Shown here piece by piece: positions 34,530 through 47,468 of a stretch of 64,000 nt of DNA (its first letter is position 1; every line of letters starts with the position of its first letter). The stretch is taken from the NCBI GenBank assembly GCA_903832735.1, contig CAILCO010000077.1:1-64000 (forward strand), in the 5' to 3' direction. Below the pieces are notes generated by a model. That model made no database searches. It was not told where the DNA came from and saw nothing but the letters and a program-made list of their open reading frames with translations. The translations under genes were made by a program, and so were the position numbers. This stretch comes from an uncultured Sterolibacterium sp. (lineage in GTDB: Bacteria > Pseudomonadota > Gammaproteobacteria > Burkholderiales > Rhodocyclaceae).

Positions 34530-34832
34530 TTACTTTGCGGCGGCGGGCTTGTCGGCCGGGGCAGCGGCAGCCTTGTCAGCTTTCTTATCAGCCTTGGCGG
34601 CCTTCTTGTCAGCCTTGGCGGCAGCCTTGTCGGCCGTGGCGGCCTTCGCATCAGCCGTGGCAGCCTTCACATCAGCCTTACCAGCGGCCTTGTCAGCCTT
34701 AACAGCAGCCTTGTCAGCAGCCTTGTCAGCCTTGACAGCAGCCTTATCAGCCGGGGCAGCAGCAGGCGCGTCGGCGGCGAAAGCAACAGAAGCGAACAGG
34801 GTTGCAACGAGAACGGCCAGAATTTTGCTCAT
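34530..34832 (-). CDS. Small exported Ala/Lys/Asp-rich low-complexity protein
   Basis: Signal peptide MSKILAVLVATLFASVAFA|ADAP followed by reiterated (A)DKAA(V)KADKAA. Confidence 0.75.
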   Translation of the reverse strand: MSKILAVLVATLFASVAFAADAPAAAPADKAAVKADKAADKAAVKADKAAGKADVKAATADAKAATADKAAAKADKKAAKADKKADKAAAAPADKPAAAK

Positions 34833-34943
34833 AATGGAATCCTTAGAGGTGAATGATCAAATGTAACAAGGTGTAACAAGGTAAATAACAACCGGCGGGA
34901 TTATAGCGGAAGCAATACTGCCAGTGTGGCTTTCGGACTGAAA

Positions 34944-34979
34944 TTTAATGATGGGCAGGTCACCCTGCCCATCATTAAT
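34944..34979 (-). terminator. Terminator hairpin of the 34987-35208 gene
   Basis: 14-bp stem TAATGATGGGCAGG-TCAC-CCTGCCCATCATTA. Confidence 0.75.
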
Positions 34980-34986
34980 TCGTCAA

Positions 34987-35208
34987 TTACTTGGTTTCAG
35001 CGGCCGGAGCAGCTTTCTTGGCTTTCTTGGCTTTCTTGGCCTTCTTGGCCTTCGGAGCCTTCGTGGCATCAGCCTTGTCGGCATCAGCGGCGGGAGCCGA
35101 AGTGGCAGCGGCGGGAGCGGCAGCAGCAGGGGCCTTCGGGGCATCAGCGGCGAAAGCAGTAGTGGCGGCAAAAGCGGCGGCGATCAACAGGGTCAGAAGC
35201 TTGCTCAT
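34987..35208 (-). CDS. Small exported Ala/Lys-rich protein, paralogue-like neighbour of 34530-34832
   Basis: MSKLLTLLIAAAFAATTAFA|ADAPKAPAAAAP...KAPKAKKAKKAKKAKKAAPAAETK. Confidence 0.75.
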   Translation of the reverse strand: MSKLLTLLIAAAFAATTAFAADAPKAPAAAAPAAATSAPAADADKADATKAPKAKKAKKAKKAKKAAPAAETK

Positions 35209-35306
35209 TTGGATTCCTTTGCAATGTTTGGTTTTGGTTTTGACACTTCAGGCCGAAACCGGGTGTCGCTTACAATAACGCGCAACTTTCGGGCAGGTTG
35301 ACAATC

Positions 35307-35870
35307 TCACCTAGCTTTCTCTTCGGAGGCGGCATCTAGCTCCCTCGACATTCCCGGTGCCAGTCCCGCGATAGTCCAAGAACCGATAGCCCAGCGGATA
35401 AGGCGCAAAGTGGGGAAACCGATCTTCGCGGTCATCCTCCGCAGTTGGCGATTCTTGCCCTCTCGCAACTCGACCTCCAGCCAACTGGTCGGTTTCTCCT
35501 TCCGGAATCGAATCGGCGGTACTCGCGGCCACAGTCCATCCGGCTCAGAAATTTGCCTGACTCGGCAAGGCAAAGTCTTGAAGTCACCGAGATCGATCCC
35601 TGAGGCAAATGATCTTAGAGCCGCAGCATCCGGAACCCCCTCGACCTGGACCCAATAGATCTTGGGCAATTTGTGGTGAGGATCGGCGATACGTCGCTGC
35701 AGCCGTCCATCGTCGGTCAATACCAGCAAACCCTCGCTATCCGCATCCAGCCGGCCCGCAGCATAGACGCCCGGAACCGCAATGTAGTCCTTGAGCGTCG
35801 GGCGTTCGACAATGGCGGTGAATTGCGTCATAACCCCATAGGGCTTGTTGAACAGGATGATCCGGCTCAT
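35307..35870 (-). CDS. rluE: rRNA large subunit pseudouridine synthase E-like
   Basis: MSRIILFNKPYGVMTQF...VYAAGRLDADSEGLLVLTDDGRLQRRI; EGKNRQLRRMTAKIGFPTLRLIR. Confidence 0.9.
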   Translation of the reverse strand: MSRIILFNKPYGVMTQFTAIVERPTLKDYIAVPGVYAAGRLDADSEGLLVLTDDGRLQRRIADPHHKLPKIYWVQVEGVPDAAALRSFASGIDLGDFKTLPCRVRQISEPDGLWPRVPPIRFRKEKPTSWLEVELREGKNRQLRRMTAKIGFPTLRLIRWAIGSWTIAGLAPGMSRELDAASEEKAR

Positions 35871-36191
35871 GTTCCGTTCCATTCCTGTAATTGCCCGTAC
35901 TCTACTTGCACCCTCACTTCTGAACGCCCCATTTTGCTTGTCGACACATGCACGCAGGCCTTTTGCGCCATATTGGCATTAAATCGACACTGAAAACGCT
36001 TTAACCATGAATTTTCACCACTACGCGGCAATGAACCGCAAATATTCCGAATGACTAAAAACCCAGTTGCTGAGACCGCGTTCGCTACGGCCAAGTGCTT
36101 TTGCGTTAAAATTGACGCCGTAATTGCGACTTTGCTCCCGATTTCGCTTCTTAACGCATTGAGCGCAAACCGATGTAAATCAAATACTTAA

Positions 36192-38438
<2,247 letters not shown>

Positions 38439-38470
38439 TAGAAGAAGGTGCGCCCTGCGGGTGCACCAGT

Positions 38471-38505
38471 AAAAAACCCGCCGGGCTTGCGCCACGGCGG
38501 GTTAT
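38471..38505. terminator. Bidirectional terminator between icd and csp
   Basis: AACCCGCCG-GGCTTGCGCCA-CGGCGGGTT with A-run on the icd side. Confidence 0.65.
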
Positions 38506-38523
38506 GCAATCCGGGAGAGCGCC

Positions 38524-38727
38524 TTACGCCTTCTGGATATTCGAAGCTTGCTTGCCCTTAGGGCCTTGCACGACCTCGAATGAAACTTTTTCGCCTTCCT
38601 TCAGCGACTTAAAGCCGGGCATGTTGATTGCGGAGAAATGCGCGAAGAGATCCTCGCTGCCATCATCCGGTGTAATGAAGCCAAAACCCTTGGCGTCGTT
38701 GAACCATTTGACTGTACCAGTTGCCAT
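38524..38727 (-). CDS. Cold-shock domain protein
   Basis: [64 protein letters not shown]. Confidence 0.97.
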   Translation of the reverse strand: MATGTVKWFNDAKGFGFITPDDGSEDLFAHFSAINMPGFKSLKEGEKVSFEVVQGPKGKQASNIQKA

Positions 38728-39080
38728 AAAGCTTATTCCTTAAACGTTGTCACACAAACCGGTACGATGCCGCACCGGGGCATGTTTGCGCAGCAAGCTC
38801 GCAACAGCAGAAAACGCCAAGCGGTTATTCGGAAAAATGAAGGGCTGCGGAGTTTTCAACACTGAGGAGATCTTGAAATTGACAAACACGCCACAATTTT
38901 TACTTAACTATCGAGAAAGAGTCAAGGTATTTCTACCGAACGCCACAAAATTCTGAGGAGCAAGCCAAGTCGCCACGAGCATTATGCTGCAAGCGCTCTG
39001 AAATAAGGCGCAGAATGACCTCGTTGTTCCCCGGCTTGCGTTAGTGTTGCGAATCCGAGAATACGCATTAGAATCACCTC

Positions 39081-39398
39081 ATGGCAACGCGCAAGCAAGA
39101 TGACCGCAACAGTGGTGTGCTCGAGACCGAGCATGGCAAAATCAGGCCACCTCGCCTCTACAAGGTACTGCTGCTCAATGATGACTTCACGCCGATGGAT
39201 TTCGTCATTGTGGTCTTGGAAAAGTTTTTTGGCTTTGGCCGAGAGCAGGCGACGCTTATCATGCTCAAAGTGCATCGAGAAGGAAGGGGCCTGTGTGGCG
39301 TGTACCCTCGCGACGTAGCAGCAACCAAGGTTGACCAGGTAAGTGCTTTTGCTCGCCAGAACCAACATCCGCTGGCGTGTGTAATGGAGGAAAATTGA
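39081..39398 (+). CDS. clpS: ATP-dependent Clp protease adaptor ClpS
   Basis: [58 protein letters not shown]. Confidence 0.97.
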   Translation: MATRKQDDRNSGVLETEHGKIRPPRLYKVLLLNDDFTPMDFVIVVLEKFFGFGREQATLIMLKVHREGRGLCGVYPRDVAATKVDQVSAFARQNQHPLACVMEEN

Positions 39399-39400
39399 AA

Positions 39401-41662
39401 ATGATTGCCCAGGAACTTGAAGTCAGTCTGCACATGGCCTTTGTCGAAGCCAGGCAAAAGAGGCATGAATTTATTACCGTGGAACACCTGCTGCTAGCCC
39501 TGCTCGACAATCCCTCGGCCGCCGAAGTGCTGCGCGCCTGTGCCGCCAATATCGACGAATTGCGTAAGGAGTTAACCACCTTCATCGCCGAGCACACGCC
39601 GACCGTAACCGGCTCCGATGAAATCGACACGCAACCGACCCTAGGTTTCCAGCGCGTTATTCAGCGTGCCATTTTGCATGTCCAGTCTTCCGGAAAGAAG
39701 GAAGTCACGGGGGCCAATGTACTGGTCGCCATCTTTGGCGAAAAGGATTCGCATGCGGTGTATTTCCTCCAACGTCAGGGCGTAACGAGATTGGACGTGG
39801 TGAATTTCATCTCTCACGGCATCACCAAGGTGCCGCAGCAGGCTGCGCGCGCCGACGCCGAGCAGGCTGAGCAGGAGCAGGATGGCCCGGCTTCCGGAGG
39901 CGCACTGGAGAGCTTCGCCCAGAACCTTAACGCAATGGCCATGATGGGCAAGATCGATCCCCTCGTCGGTCGCGACAAGGAACTCGAGCGTGTGATCCAG
40001 ACGCTCTGTCGGCGACGCAAGAACAATCCGCTCCTGGTCGGCGAGGCAGGCGTTGGCAAGACCGCGATCGCAGAGGGCTTGGCGCAGCGTATCGTCGAGG
40101 GACGGGTACCGGAAATTCTTGCCGGCGCCACGGTCTATGCCTTGGACATGGGAGCACTGCTGGCCGGCACCAAATACCGTGGAGACTTTGAGCAGCGCTT
40201 AAAAGCAGTGCTCAAGCAGTTGCTGGAGAATCCCCACGCGATTCTCTTCATCGATGAAATCCATACCCTGATTGGCGCAGGCGCGGCATCGGGTGGGACG
40301 CTCGATGCTTCCAATTTGCTGAAACCGGCACTTTCAAGCGGCAACCTGAAATGCATCGGCGCGACCACATACCTCGAATATCGCGGAGTTTTCGAGAAGG
40401 ACCACGCGCTCTCCCGCCGCTTTCAGAAGATCGATGTGAACGAACCGTCGGTCGAAGAAACGGTCGCTATCCTGAAAGGTCTCAAATCGCGCTTCGAGGA
40501 GCACCATGGTGTCAAGTACTCGGGCGCGGCCATCATCAGCGCAGCAGAATTGGCGGCGAAATTCATCAATGATCGGCACCTGCCCGACAAGGCAATCGAT
40601 GTCATAGACGAAGCCGGTGCAGCCCAACGCATCCTGCCGAAGTCCAAACAGAAAAAGCTGATCGGCAAGACCGAGATTGAGGAAGTTGTCGCAAAGATCG
40701 CGCGCATCCCCTCACAGCATGTGTCATCGGACGACCGCAGCGCTTTGAAAAGCCTGGATCGCGACCTGAAGACGGTGGTATTCGGTCAGGACCAGGCGAT
40801 CGAAGCACTTACTCGCGCAATCAAGATGTCGCGTTCCGGCTTGGGCAACCCGCAAAAGCCGATCGGTTCTTTCCTCTTCTCCGGACCAACGGGTGTAGGC
40901 AAGACCGAGGTAGCGCGCCAACTGGCCTACTGCATGGGCATCGAACTGATCCGTTTCGACATGTCCGAGTACATGGAGCGTCATGCCGTTTCCCGTCTGA
41001 TCGGGGCGCCGCCGGGCTATGTCGGATTCGACCAGGGCGGCCTGCTTACCGAAGCAGTGACTAAGAAGCCACATGCGGTGTTGCTGCTCGACGAAATCGA
41101 GAAAGCCCATCCGGACATATTCAACATCTTGCTGCAGGTGATGGACCACGGGACCTTGACCGACAACAACGGGCGCAAGGCAGACTTCCGCAACATCGTC
41201 ATCATCATGACCACCAATGCCGGAGCCGAAGCGCTGCAGAAGACGACCATGGGCTTCACCTCCACCCGGCAGGCCGGCGACGAACTGGGCGAAATAAAAC
41301 GCCTGTTCACCCCGGAATTCAGGAACCGTCTGGATGCCACCATCTCCTTCGCCGCACTCGACAACGAGGTTATCTTGCGCGTCGTCGACAAGTTCCTGAT
41401 GCAATTGGAGGGACAACTCCATGAAAAGAAGGTTGAGGCGGTATTCACCGATGAACTCAAGGCATGGCTCGCCCTGCAAGGCTTCGATCCACTAATGGGG
41501 GCGAGACCCATGGCGCGGCTGATCCAGGATACGATCCGTTCCGCTCTTGCCGACGAACTGCTGTTCGGACGCCTAGCCAACGGTGGCCGAGTCACCATCG
41601 ACCTCGACGATAATAAGAAAGTTAATTTGATTTTCGAAGAGGCGCTTGAGCACGTAGTGTGA
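39401..41662 (+). CDS. clpA: ATP-dependent Clp protease ATP-binding subunit ClpA
   Basis: [35 protein letters not shown]; two AAA+ modules ([30 protein letters not shown]). Confidence 0.98.
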   Translation: MIAQELEVSLHMAFVEARQKRHEFITVEHLLLALLDNPSAAEVLRACAANIDELRKELTTFIAEHTPTVTGSDEIDTQPTLGFQRVIQRAILHVQSSGKKEVTGANVLVAIFGEKDSHAVYFLQRQGVTRLDVVNFISHGITKVPQQAARADAEQAEQEQDGPASGGALESFAQNLNAMAMMGKIDPLVGRDKELERVIQTLCRRRKNNPLLVGEAGVGKTAIAEGLAQRIVEGRVPEILAGATVYALDMGALLAGTKYRGDFEQRLKAVLKQLLENPHAILFIDEIHTLIGAGAASGGTLDASNLLKPALSSGNLKCIGATTYLEYRGVFEKDHALSRRFQKIDVNEPSVEETVAILKGLKSRFEEHHGVKYSGAAIISAAELAAKFINDRHLPDKAIDVIDEAGAAQRILPKSKQKKLIGKTEIEEVVAKIARIPSQHVSSDDRSALKSLDRDLKTVVFGQDQAIEALTRAIKMSRSGLGNPQKPIGSFLFSGPTGVGKTEVARQLAYCMGIELIRFDMSEYMERHAVSRLIGAPPGYVGFDQGGLLTEAVTKKPHAVLLLDEIEKAHPDIFNILLQVMDHGTLTDNNGRKADFRNIVIIMTTNAGAEALQKTTMGFTSTRQAGDELGEIKRLFTPEFRNRLDATISFAALDNEVILRVVDKFLMQLEGQLHEKKVEAVFTDELKAWLALQGFDPLMGARPMARLIQDTIRSALADELLFGRLANGGRVTIDLDDNKKVNLIFEEALEHVV

Positions 41663-41682
41663 GGCCCTCCGTCCCTGAATAG

Positions 41683-41707
41683 GCGGCTCTTCGAGCCGCT
41701 TTTTTTT
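41683..41707 (+). terminator. Rho-independent terminator of clpA
   Basis: GCGGCTC-TTC-GAGCCGC followed by T-run. Confidence 0.9.
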
Positions 41708-42066
41708 CGCCGGTCGCAAAGATCCCGGAGTGCTACCGGATCAATATGTTGTGTAGCGGAACGATGAAGACCAGATTCTGAACCGAGTTGCCGCATTGCA
41801 GCATATCTAGATTTCATTTATACGTACATAGTTTCGCATTATGGAATGCTATCCGCAATATGCTGTTATTATTTAGGTAATTAAATTAAGTCTGAAGGCA
41901 AATTACGGTTGTTGCCCCGCAACAACAACTTTATACTTCTAATAACACGGACAGTGGCATTCGCCTGCTCGTGGCCGTTAAGGCCCGAGAAGATGGTCAC
42001 TGTCTTGCCCGGAGCCAACGAATGACGCAATGCCAACCCCTGCTTTTCCCTGACCCAGGATACGAT

Positions 42067-43662
42067 ATGACCCATCAACTGCCCGCCGGAATCGAAATCA
42101 AGGCGCCCGTCTCGCCAGAATTCGCCCAGATCCTAACGCCTGAGGCCCTGGCTTTTGTCGCCAAGCTGTGCCGTGCCTTTGAACCTCGCCGCCATGAACT
42201 GCTGGCCAAGCGCGAGGCACGTCAGGCCGAGTTTGATGCGGGCAAGCTTCCGGACTTCCTGCCCGAAACAGCGCACATCCGCAACGGCAACTGGAACATC
42301 GCCCCACTGCCTAAGGATCTGCTCTGTCGCCGCGTCGAGATCACCGGACCGGCCGAGCGCAAGATGATCATCAACGCACTTAACTGCGGTGCTGACAGTT
42401 ACATGACGGATTTCGAGGATTCCAACGCCCCCAGCTGGTACAACCAGATCCAGGGGCAAATCAATCTCAAGGAAGCCATACGCCGCACCATCAGCCTGGA
42501 CCAAGGCGGCAAACACTACCAACTCAATGACAAAGTCGCGACGTTGATCGTCCGACCGCGCGGCTGGCATCTCGGTGAGAAACATCTGCTGATCGATGGC
42601 CAGCGTGCGCAGGGAGGCATCTTCGACTTCGCCCTGTTCATGTTCCACAACGCCAAAGAATTGCTCGCGCGCGGTTCTGGTCCCTACTTCTACCTGCCAA
42701 AATTGCAATCTCATCTGGAAGCGCGCTTGTGGAACGATGTATTCGTTATGGCTCAGGAGGAACTGGGTATTCCCCGAGGCAGCATCAAGGCGACCGTGCT
42801 GGTGGAGACGCTGCTCGCCGCCTTCGAAATGGAAGAGATCCTCTACGAACTGCGCGAGCATTCTTCCGGACTCAATGCCGGTCGCTGGGACTACATTTTC
42901 AGCTGCATCAAAACCTTCAAGACCAACAAGAATTTCTGCCTAGCGGACCGCGTGAAGATCACCATGACAGCACCCTTCATGCGCCCCTACACGCTCTTAC
43001 TCTTGAAGACCTGTCACAAGCGCAATGCACCCGCCATCGGCGGCATGAGCGCACTGATCCCGATCAAGAACGACCCGGAAGCCAACGAAAAAGCCATGAC
43101 CGCGATACGGGCCGACAAGGAGCGCGAAGCGACCGACGGCTATGACGGCAGTTGGATTGCCCACCCGGGACTGGCCTCGATTTGCATGGAGGAATTCGTC
43201 AAGGTGCTCGGAGAGCGGCCCAACCAGATAGACAGAAAGCGCGACGACGCGCCGGCCTCCGCTGCCGACTTGCTGAATTTCAAGCCCGAACAACCGATCA
43301 CCGAGGCCGGACTGCGCGGTAATATCAGTGTCTGCATCCAGTACCTCGGTTCCTGGCTTGCCGGCAACGGCTGCGTGCCCATCTTCAACCTGATGGAAGA
43401 CGCCGCCACGGCGGAAATATCGCGTTCCCAGGTGTGGCAATGGATACGCTCGCACAAAGGCGTGCTGGAAGACGGCCAGAAGGTTACCGCCGAAATGGTG
43501 CGCCAGATGATTCCCGAGGAGATGGTTAAGATCAAGGCCATCGTCGGCGAGGCGGCCTACAACGCCACTTACGTCGAGGCTGCCGGAATATTCGAGGAAA
43601 TGTCCACTGCGACGGAATATCCCGAGTTCCTCACCCTGGCGCTCTACGAACGGCTCGAGTAA
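42067..43662 (+). CDS. aceB: Malate synthase A
   Basis: [57 protein letters not shown]. Confidence 0.96.
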   Translation: MTHQLPAGIEIKAPVSPEFAQILTPEALAFVAKLCRAFEPRRHELLAKREARQAEFDAGKLPDFLPETAHIRNGNWNIAPLPKDLLCRRVEITGPAERKMIINALNCGADSYMTDFEDSNAPSWYNQIQGQINLKEAIRRTISLDQGGKHYQLNDKVATLIVRPRGWHLGEKHLLIDGQRAQGGIFDFALFMFHNAKELLARGSGPYFYLPKLQSHLEARLWNDVFVMAQEELGIPRGSIKATVLVETLLAAFEMEEILYELREHSSGLNAGRWDYIFSCIKTFKTNKNFCLADRVKITMTAPFMRPYTLLLLKTCHKRNAPAIGGMSALIPIKNDPEANEKAMTAIRADKEREATDGYDGSWIAHPGLASICMEEFVKVLGERPNQIDRKRDDAPASAADLLNFKPEQPITEAGLRGNISVCIQYLGSWLAGNGCVPIFNLMEDAATAEISRSQVWQWIRSHKGVLEDGQKVTAEMVRQMIPEEMVKIKAIVGEAAYNATYVEAAGIFEEMSTATEYPEFLTLALYERLE

Positions 43663-43677
43663 CAATTTTTCTGCCCT

Positions 43678-43709
43678 AACGAAACGGCGCCAGTTGGCGC
43701 CGTTTCGTT
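43678..43709 (+). terminator. Perfect 15-bp hairpin terminator after aceB
   Basis: AACGAAACGGCGCCA-GT-TGGCGCCGTTTCGTT. Confidence 0.75.
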
Positions 43710-43782
43710 AACAGGGCTTGCTCCGGTCGGCGCCCCCCTGCAGAATTGCAACCTCTGCCAACATCGGATCGAATATCTCGCC

Positions 43783-44097
43783 ATGACCTATACCGTCACC
43801 ATATCGTTCGCCCGCGACCGAGAATATATGTTCCGTTTCCAAGACAGCGCTGCCCGTCTATCGCGCGATGAGGCCCAGCTGTGGCTCGACCGGGAATGGT
43901 TGGATCTCGATTGCGCGCCGAACCATCCATTAGGAAAGGTATTGACCCTCGACAAACTGCTCTCGGTCGCCAAGAACGCCGGCGAGAAACGCTTTGCCGA
44001 GGGCGGACGTTGGGCTGAGGACTACGCGCAGTCGGCGATTGCCGCCCTGGGGCGCGACGATGTGCGTGTCGATGTCGCCGAACAGATAGTTGGCTAA
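43783..44097 (+). CDS. Hypothetical protein (104 aa)
   Basis: Intact ORF MTYTVTISFARDREYMFRFQDSAARLSRDEAQLWLDREWLDLDC... upstream of fccAB; no family recognised. Confidence 0.6.
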   Translation: MTYTVTISFARDREYMFRFQDSAARLSRDEAQLWLDREWLDLDCAPNHPLGKVLTLDKLLSVAKNAGEKRFAEGGRWAEDYAQSAIAALGRDDVRVDVAEQIVG

Positions 44098-44135
44098 GAA
44101 CACCGAACTTTTGATTCCCCAATAGGAAACGACCA

Positions 44136-44438
44136 ATGAAACCGAGCGCTGCAGTCGGTATCCTCCTGGCCATGGCAGGCATGACCGGCACGGCCCTCGC
44201 CGAGAATATCAACTATGGACGAAACCTGGCCGCCGCCTGCGCCAGTTGCCACGGGACCAACGGCAAGAGCATAGGCAACATGAATGATCTGGCCGGCATG
44301 CCCAAAAACAGGATCATCGAGAACATGAAAGATTTCAAGGCGGGTACCAAACCGGCAACGGTAATGCAGCAACTCGCCAAGGGCTACAGTGATGCACAAA
44401 TTGCGGCGATAGCCGACTATTTCTCGGCGCAGAAATGA
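44136..44438 (+). CDS. Class I cytochrome c, flavocytochrome c sulfide dehydrogenase haem subunit
   Basis: Signal peptide; single CASCH haem motif; directly precedes FccB-like flavoprotein. Confidence 0.85.
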   Translation: MKPSAAVGILLAMAGMTGTALAENINYGRNLAAACASCHGTNGKSIGNMNDLAGMPKNRIIENMKDFKAGTKPATVMQQLAKGYSDAQIAAIADYFSAQK

Positions 44439-44445
44439 GGGTCTC

Positions 44446-45735
44446 GTGATGGCCATTAAGCGGCGCGACTTTCTCAAGATCTCAGCGGCAAGCGCCACAA
44501 TAGGGGCCATAGCCTCGACGCTATCCGGTTGTGCCGGATCTGGCACGAAATCTGGCCAGGTGGTAGTGGTCGGCGGCGGATACGGTGGCGCCACCACGGC
44601 GAAGTACATCCGTTTGTGGAGCAAGGGCAGCATCGATGTCACACTGATTGAACGCAACCCGGCATTCGTCTCATGCCCGATCTCCAATCTGGTGTTGACC
44701 GGAGAAAAGCAGATGGCCGACATCACCATCAGCTACCAAGGCCTCAGAAATCATGGGGTGCGTGTCATCCAGGGCGATGTCTTGGCAGTCGACGCGGAAA
44801 AACGCAGTGTCAAGCTCAACAATGGCGACATCTTCAATTATGACCGCCTGGTGATTTCTCCGGGCATCGATTTCATCTGGAATAGCGTCCCTGGACTCAC
44901 CCCGGCACTAGCCGACAGCCAGACGTTCCACGCATGGCAAGCGGGTCCGCAGACCTTGGCCTTGAGACGGCAACTGGAAGACATGAAGGATGGCGGCGTC
45001 TTTGCCATCTGCATTCCTAAATCGCCGTACCGTTGCCCGCCCGGACCCTACGAGCGTGCCTGCCTGGTGGCGCACTATCTGAAGAACAAAAAGCCGAAGT
45101 CCAAAGTCCTGATCCTTGACGCCAATGAGGAAGTGCAATCGAAAAAGGGACTATTCATGAAAGCCTGGGCCGACCATTACAAGGGCATGATCAGTTACCT
45201 GCCCAACCAAGGCATTACCGGGATCGATGGCGCCAGCAAGACGGTCAGTTTCGAATTTGCCGATACAGTCAAGGCCGATGTTCTGAATATCCTTCCGGCG
45301 CAAATGGCCGGTGATATTGCCCGGCAGGCAGGCCTCATCACGGCCAACAATCGCTGGTGCGGAATCGACTGGCGCACCATGGAGTCGGTGGCACAGAAAA
45401 ACATTCACGTCCTCGGCGACTCGACTCTGTCTGCTGCGGCAATGCCGAAGTCAGCTCATATGGCGACGCAGCACGCGAAAATTGCCGCTGCGGCTATCGT
45501 CAGCCTGATGACTGGCGAACTACCGGCTGATCCGATGCAGATCGCCAATACCTGCTACAGCTTCATCGATTCCAGGAACGCCGTTCATGTCGCTTCGGTG
45601 CATGCTTATGATGCCAAGGACAAGACCTACAAGACGGTCGCCGGTTCAGGCGGGTTGTCGACCGCGGCAAGCGAAATAGAAGGGGACTACGCGATGGAAT
45701 GGGCGAGAAATATCTGGGCCGACTCTTTCACCTGA
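44446..45735 (+). CDS. fccB: Flavocytochrome c sulfide dehydrogenase flavoprotein subunit (FccB/SoxF-like)
   Basis: Tat-like RRDFLKIS signal, VVVVGGGYGGATTAKYIRLW FAD fold, NPAFVSCPISNLVL and KSPYRCPPGPYERACL. Confidence 0.9.
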   Translation: MMAIKRRDFLKISAASATIGAIASTLSGCAGSGTKSGQVVVVGGGYGGATTAKYIRLWSKGSIDVTLIERNPAFVSCPISNLVLTGEKQMADITISYQGLRNHGVRVIQGDVLAVDAEKRSVKLNNGDIFNYDRLVISPGIDFIWNSVPGLTPALADSQTFHAWQAGPQTLALRRQLEDMKDGGVFAICIPKSPYRCPPGPYERACLVAHYLKNKKPKSKVLILDANEEVQSKKGLFMKAWADHYKGMISYLPNQGITGIDGASKTVSFEFADTVKADVLNILPAQMAGDIARQAGLITANNRWCGIDWRTMESVAQKNIHVLGDSTLSAAAMPKSAHMATQHAKIAAAAIVSLMTGELPADPMQIANTCYSFIDSRNAVHVASVHAYDAKDKTYKTVAGSGGLSTAASEIEGDYAMEWARNIWADSFT

Positions 45736-45770
45736 GCTCGTAGGGCCGTGCTAGAGGCCATCCAGCTATT

Positions 45771-46232
45771 TCAGGACTTGCCGGTACTGCCGAAACCGCC
45801 GGCCCCCCTATCGCTGACATTAAAGTCGTCGACGATGTTGAAATCAACCTGCAATACCGGCACAACCACTAGTTGGGCGAGGCGATCCAGGGGATTCAAG
45901 GTGAAACTTTCCTTGCCGCGATTCCATGTGGAAATGAAAATCTCGCCCTGGTAATCCGAATCGATCAGTCCCACCAAATTGCCCAGCACGATGCCGTGCT
46001 TGTGGCCAAGTCCCGAGCGCGGCAGAATCAGTGCCGCCAGCCCCGGATCGGCGAGATGAATGGCGATACCGGTGGGGATCAGTTGCGTTTCGCCGGGATG
46101 GAGCTTCACGGGTACCTCGATGCAGGCGCGCAGGTCGAGGCCGGCGGCCCCCGCCGTAGCATAATGCGGAGCATATTGACCAGAGGCGTCGCTAAGCCGC
46201 GGATCGAGAATCTTGATGTCGATGCGGGGCAT
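45771..46232 (-). CDS. dut: dUTP diphosphatase
   Basis: [51 protein letters not shown]. Confidence 0.97.
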   Translation of the reverse strand: MPRIDIKILDPRLSDASGQYAPHYATAGAAGLDLRACIEVPVKLHPGETQLIPTGIAIHLADPGLAALILPRSGLGHKHGIVLGNLVGLIDSDYQGEIFISTWNRGKESFTLNPLDRLAQLVVVPVLQVDFNIVDDFNVSDRGAGGFGSTGKS

Positions 46233-46233
46233 G

Positions 46234-47424
46234 TCAGCGGGGAGAAAGCATGGCGGCAATGTGGGCGACTATGGCGCGCGCCACAACGAGCTTGGCTGCT
46301 GATGGCAGAGGGTGTGCGCCTTGGGCGTCGAACAGGGTCACGAGGTTCGCATCCCCGCTCAGGCCATCCTGCACCAGATTGCCCACGACCAATGGCAATT
46401 TCTTGGCGCGGCGCTTGCCTTCGGCGTACTCGGCGAGATTCTGGCTCTCTGCGGCAAAACCGACGCAAAACGGCGCATCGGGCGACGCCGCGACCTCGGC
46501 CAGGATGTCGGGGTTTTGCAATAGTTCCAGAGTCTTGGCTTTTCCATCCTTCTTGATCTTGTCGTGTTCCGACTTGGCCGGACGGTAGTCCGCCACCGCG
46601 GCCACGGCGATGAACAGATCCTGTCCGGGTAGTTCGTTCAACACCGCCTCACGCATCTGTCCTGCGCTCTCGACATCGATGCGCGTTACGCCGCGCGGCG
46701 TCTGCAGAGCCACTGGACCTGATACCAAGGTCACCGCCGCGCCGGCTTCCTGACAAGCCCGCGCCAAAGCGAAACCCATCTTGCCTGAACTGGAATTGGT
46801 CAGCCCGCGCACCGGGTCGATGGCCTCGAAGGTCGGGCCAGCGGTCAGAAGCACAGTTCTGCCGGCAAGCAGCTTTGGCTGAAAAAAAGCGGCGAGCGCA
46901 TCGAACAATTCGAAAGCCTCCAACATGCGCCCCGGCCCCACTTCTCCGCAGGCCTGTTCGCCGCTCGCCGGCCCAAGCAGGAATATCCCGTCATCGGCCA
47001 GTTGCCGGGCGTTGCGCCGCGTCGGCGCCTGCTCCCACATCTGCCGGTTCATCGCCGGTGCCACGAGCAGTGGGCACGCCCGTGCCAGGCAGAGCGTCGA
47101 GAGCAAATCGTCAGCCTGCCCGTGGGCAAGCTTGGCGAGAAAATCGGCACTGGCCGGCGCGACCAGAACAGCGTCCGCGCCGCGGCTCAAATCGATATGC
47201 GCCATGCCGCCGGGACTTCGCGCATCCCACAGGTCGCTCCAAACCGGCTTGCCGGTCAGCGCCTGAAAGGTTGCCGAGCCGACGAAGTGCTCCCCGGCCG
47301 CGGTCAGGACCACATCAACAATGGCATCGGCCTTAATCAGCAATCGCACCAGTTCCGCAGCCTTGTAAGCCGCCACCCCGCCGGTAATGCCAAGGACAAT
47401 GCGCTTACCCGAAAACTCCGCCAT
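46234..47424 (-). CDS. coaBC: Bifunctional phosphopantothenoylcysteine decarboxylase/phosphopantothenate-cysteine ligase
   Basis: [62 protein letters not shown]. Confidence 0.96.
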   Translation of the reverse strand: MAEFSGKRIVLGITGGVAAYKAAELVRLLIKADAIVDVVLTAAGEHFVGSATFQALTGKPVWSDLWDARSPGGMAHIDLSRGADAVLVAPASADFLAKLAHGQADDLLSTLCLARACPLLVAPAMNRQMWEQAPTRRNARQLADDGIFLLGPASGEQACGEVGPGRMLEAFELFDALAAFFQPKLLAGRTVLLTAGPTFEAIDPVRGLTNSSSGKMGFALARACQEAGAAVTLVSGPVALQTPRGVTRIDVESAGQMREAVLNELPGQDLFIAVAAVADYRPAKSEHDKIKKDGKAKTLELLQNPDILAEVAASPDAPFCVGFAAESQNLAEYAEGKRRAKKLPLVVGNLVQDGLSGDANLVTLFDAQGAHPLPSAAKLVVARAIVAHIAAMLSPR

Positions 47425-47468
47425 GACAGTAGAATATCCATCAACAATCCGATCCTTCATTCTACCCC

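Noticed and set aside
34530-34832. Short repeats considered as a CRISPR array
   Set aside because: Repeats are in-frame low-complexity Ala/Lys codons with a signal peptide, without unique spacers.
34860-34885. Direct repeat TGTAACAAGGTGTAACAAGG
   Set aside because: Two copies only; too short to assign function, probably chance or a minor promoter feature.
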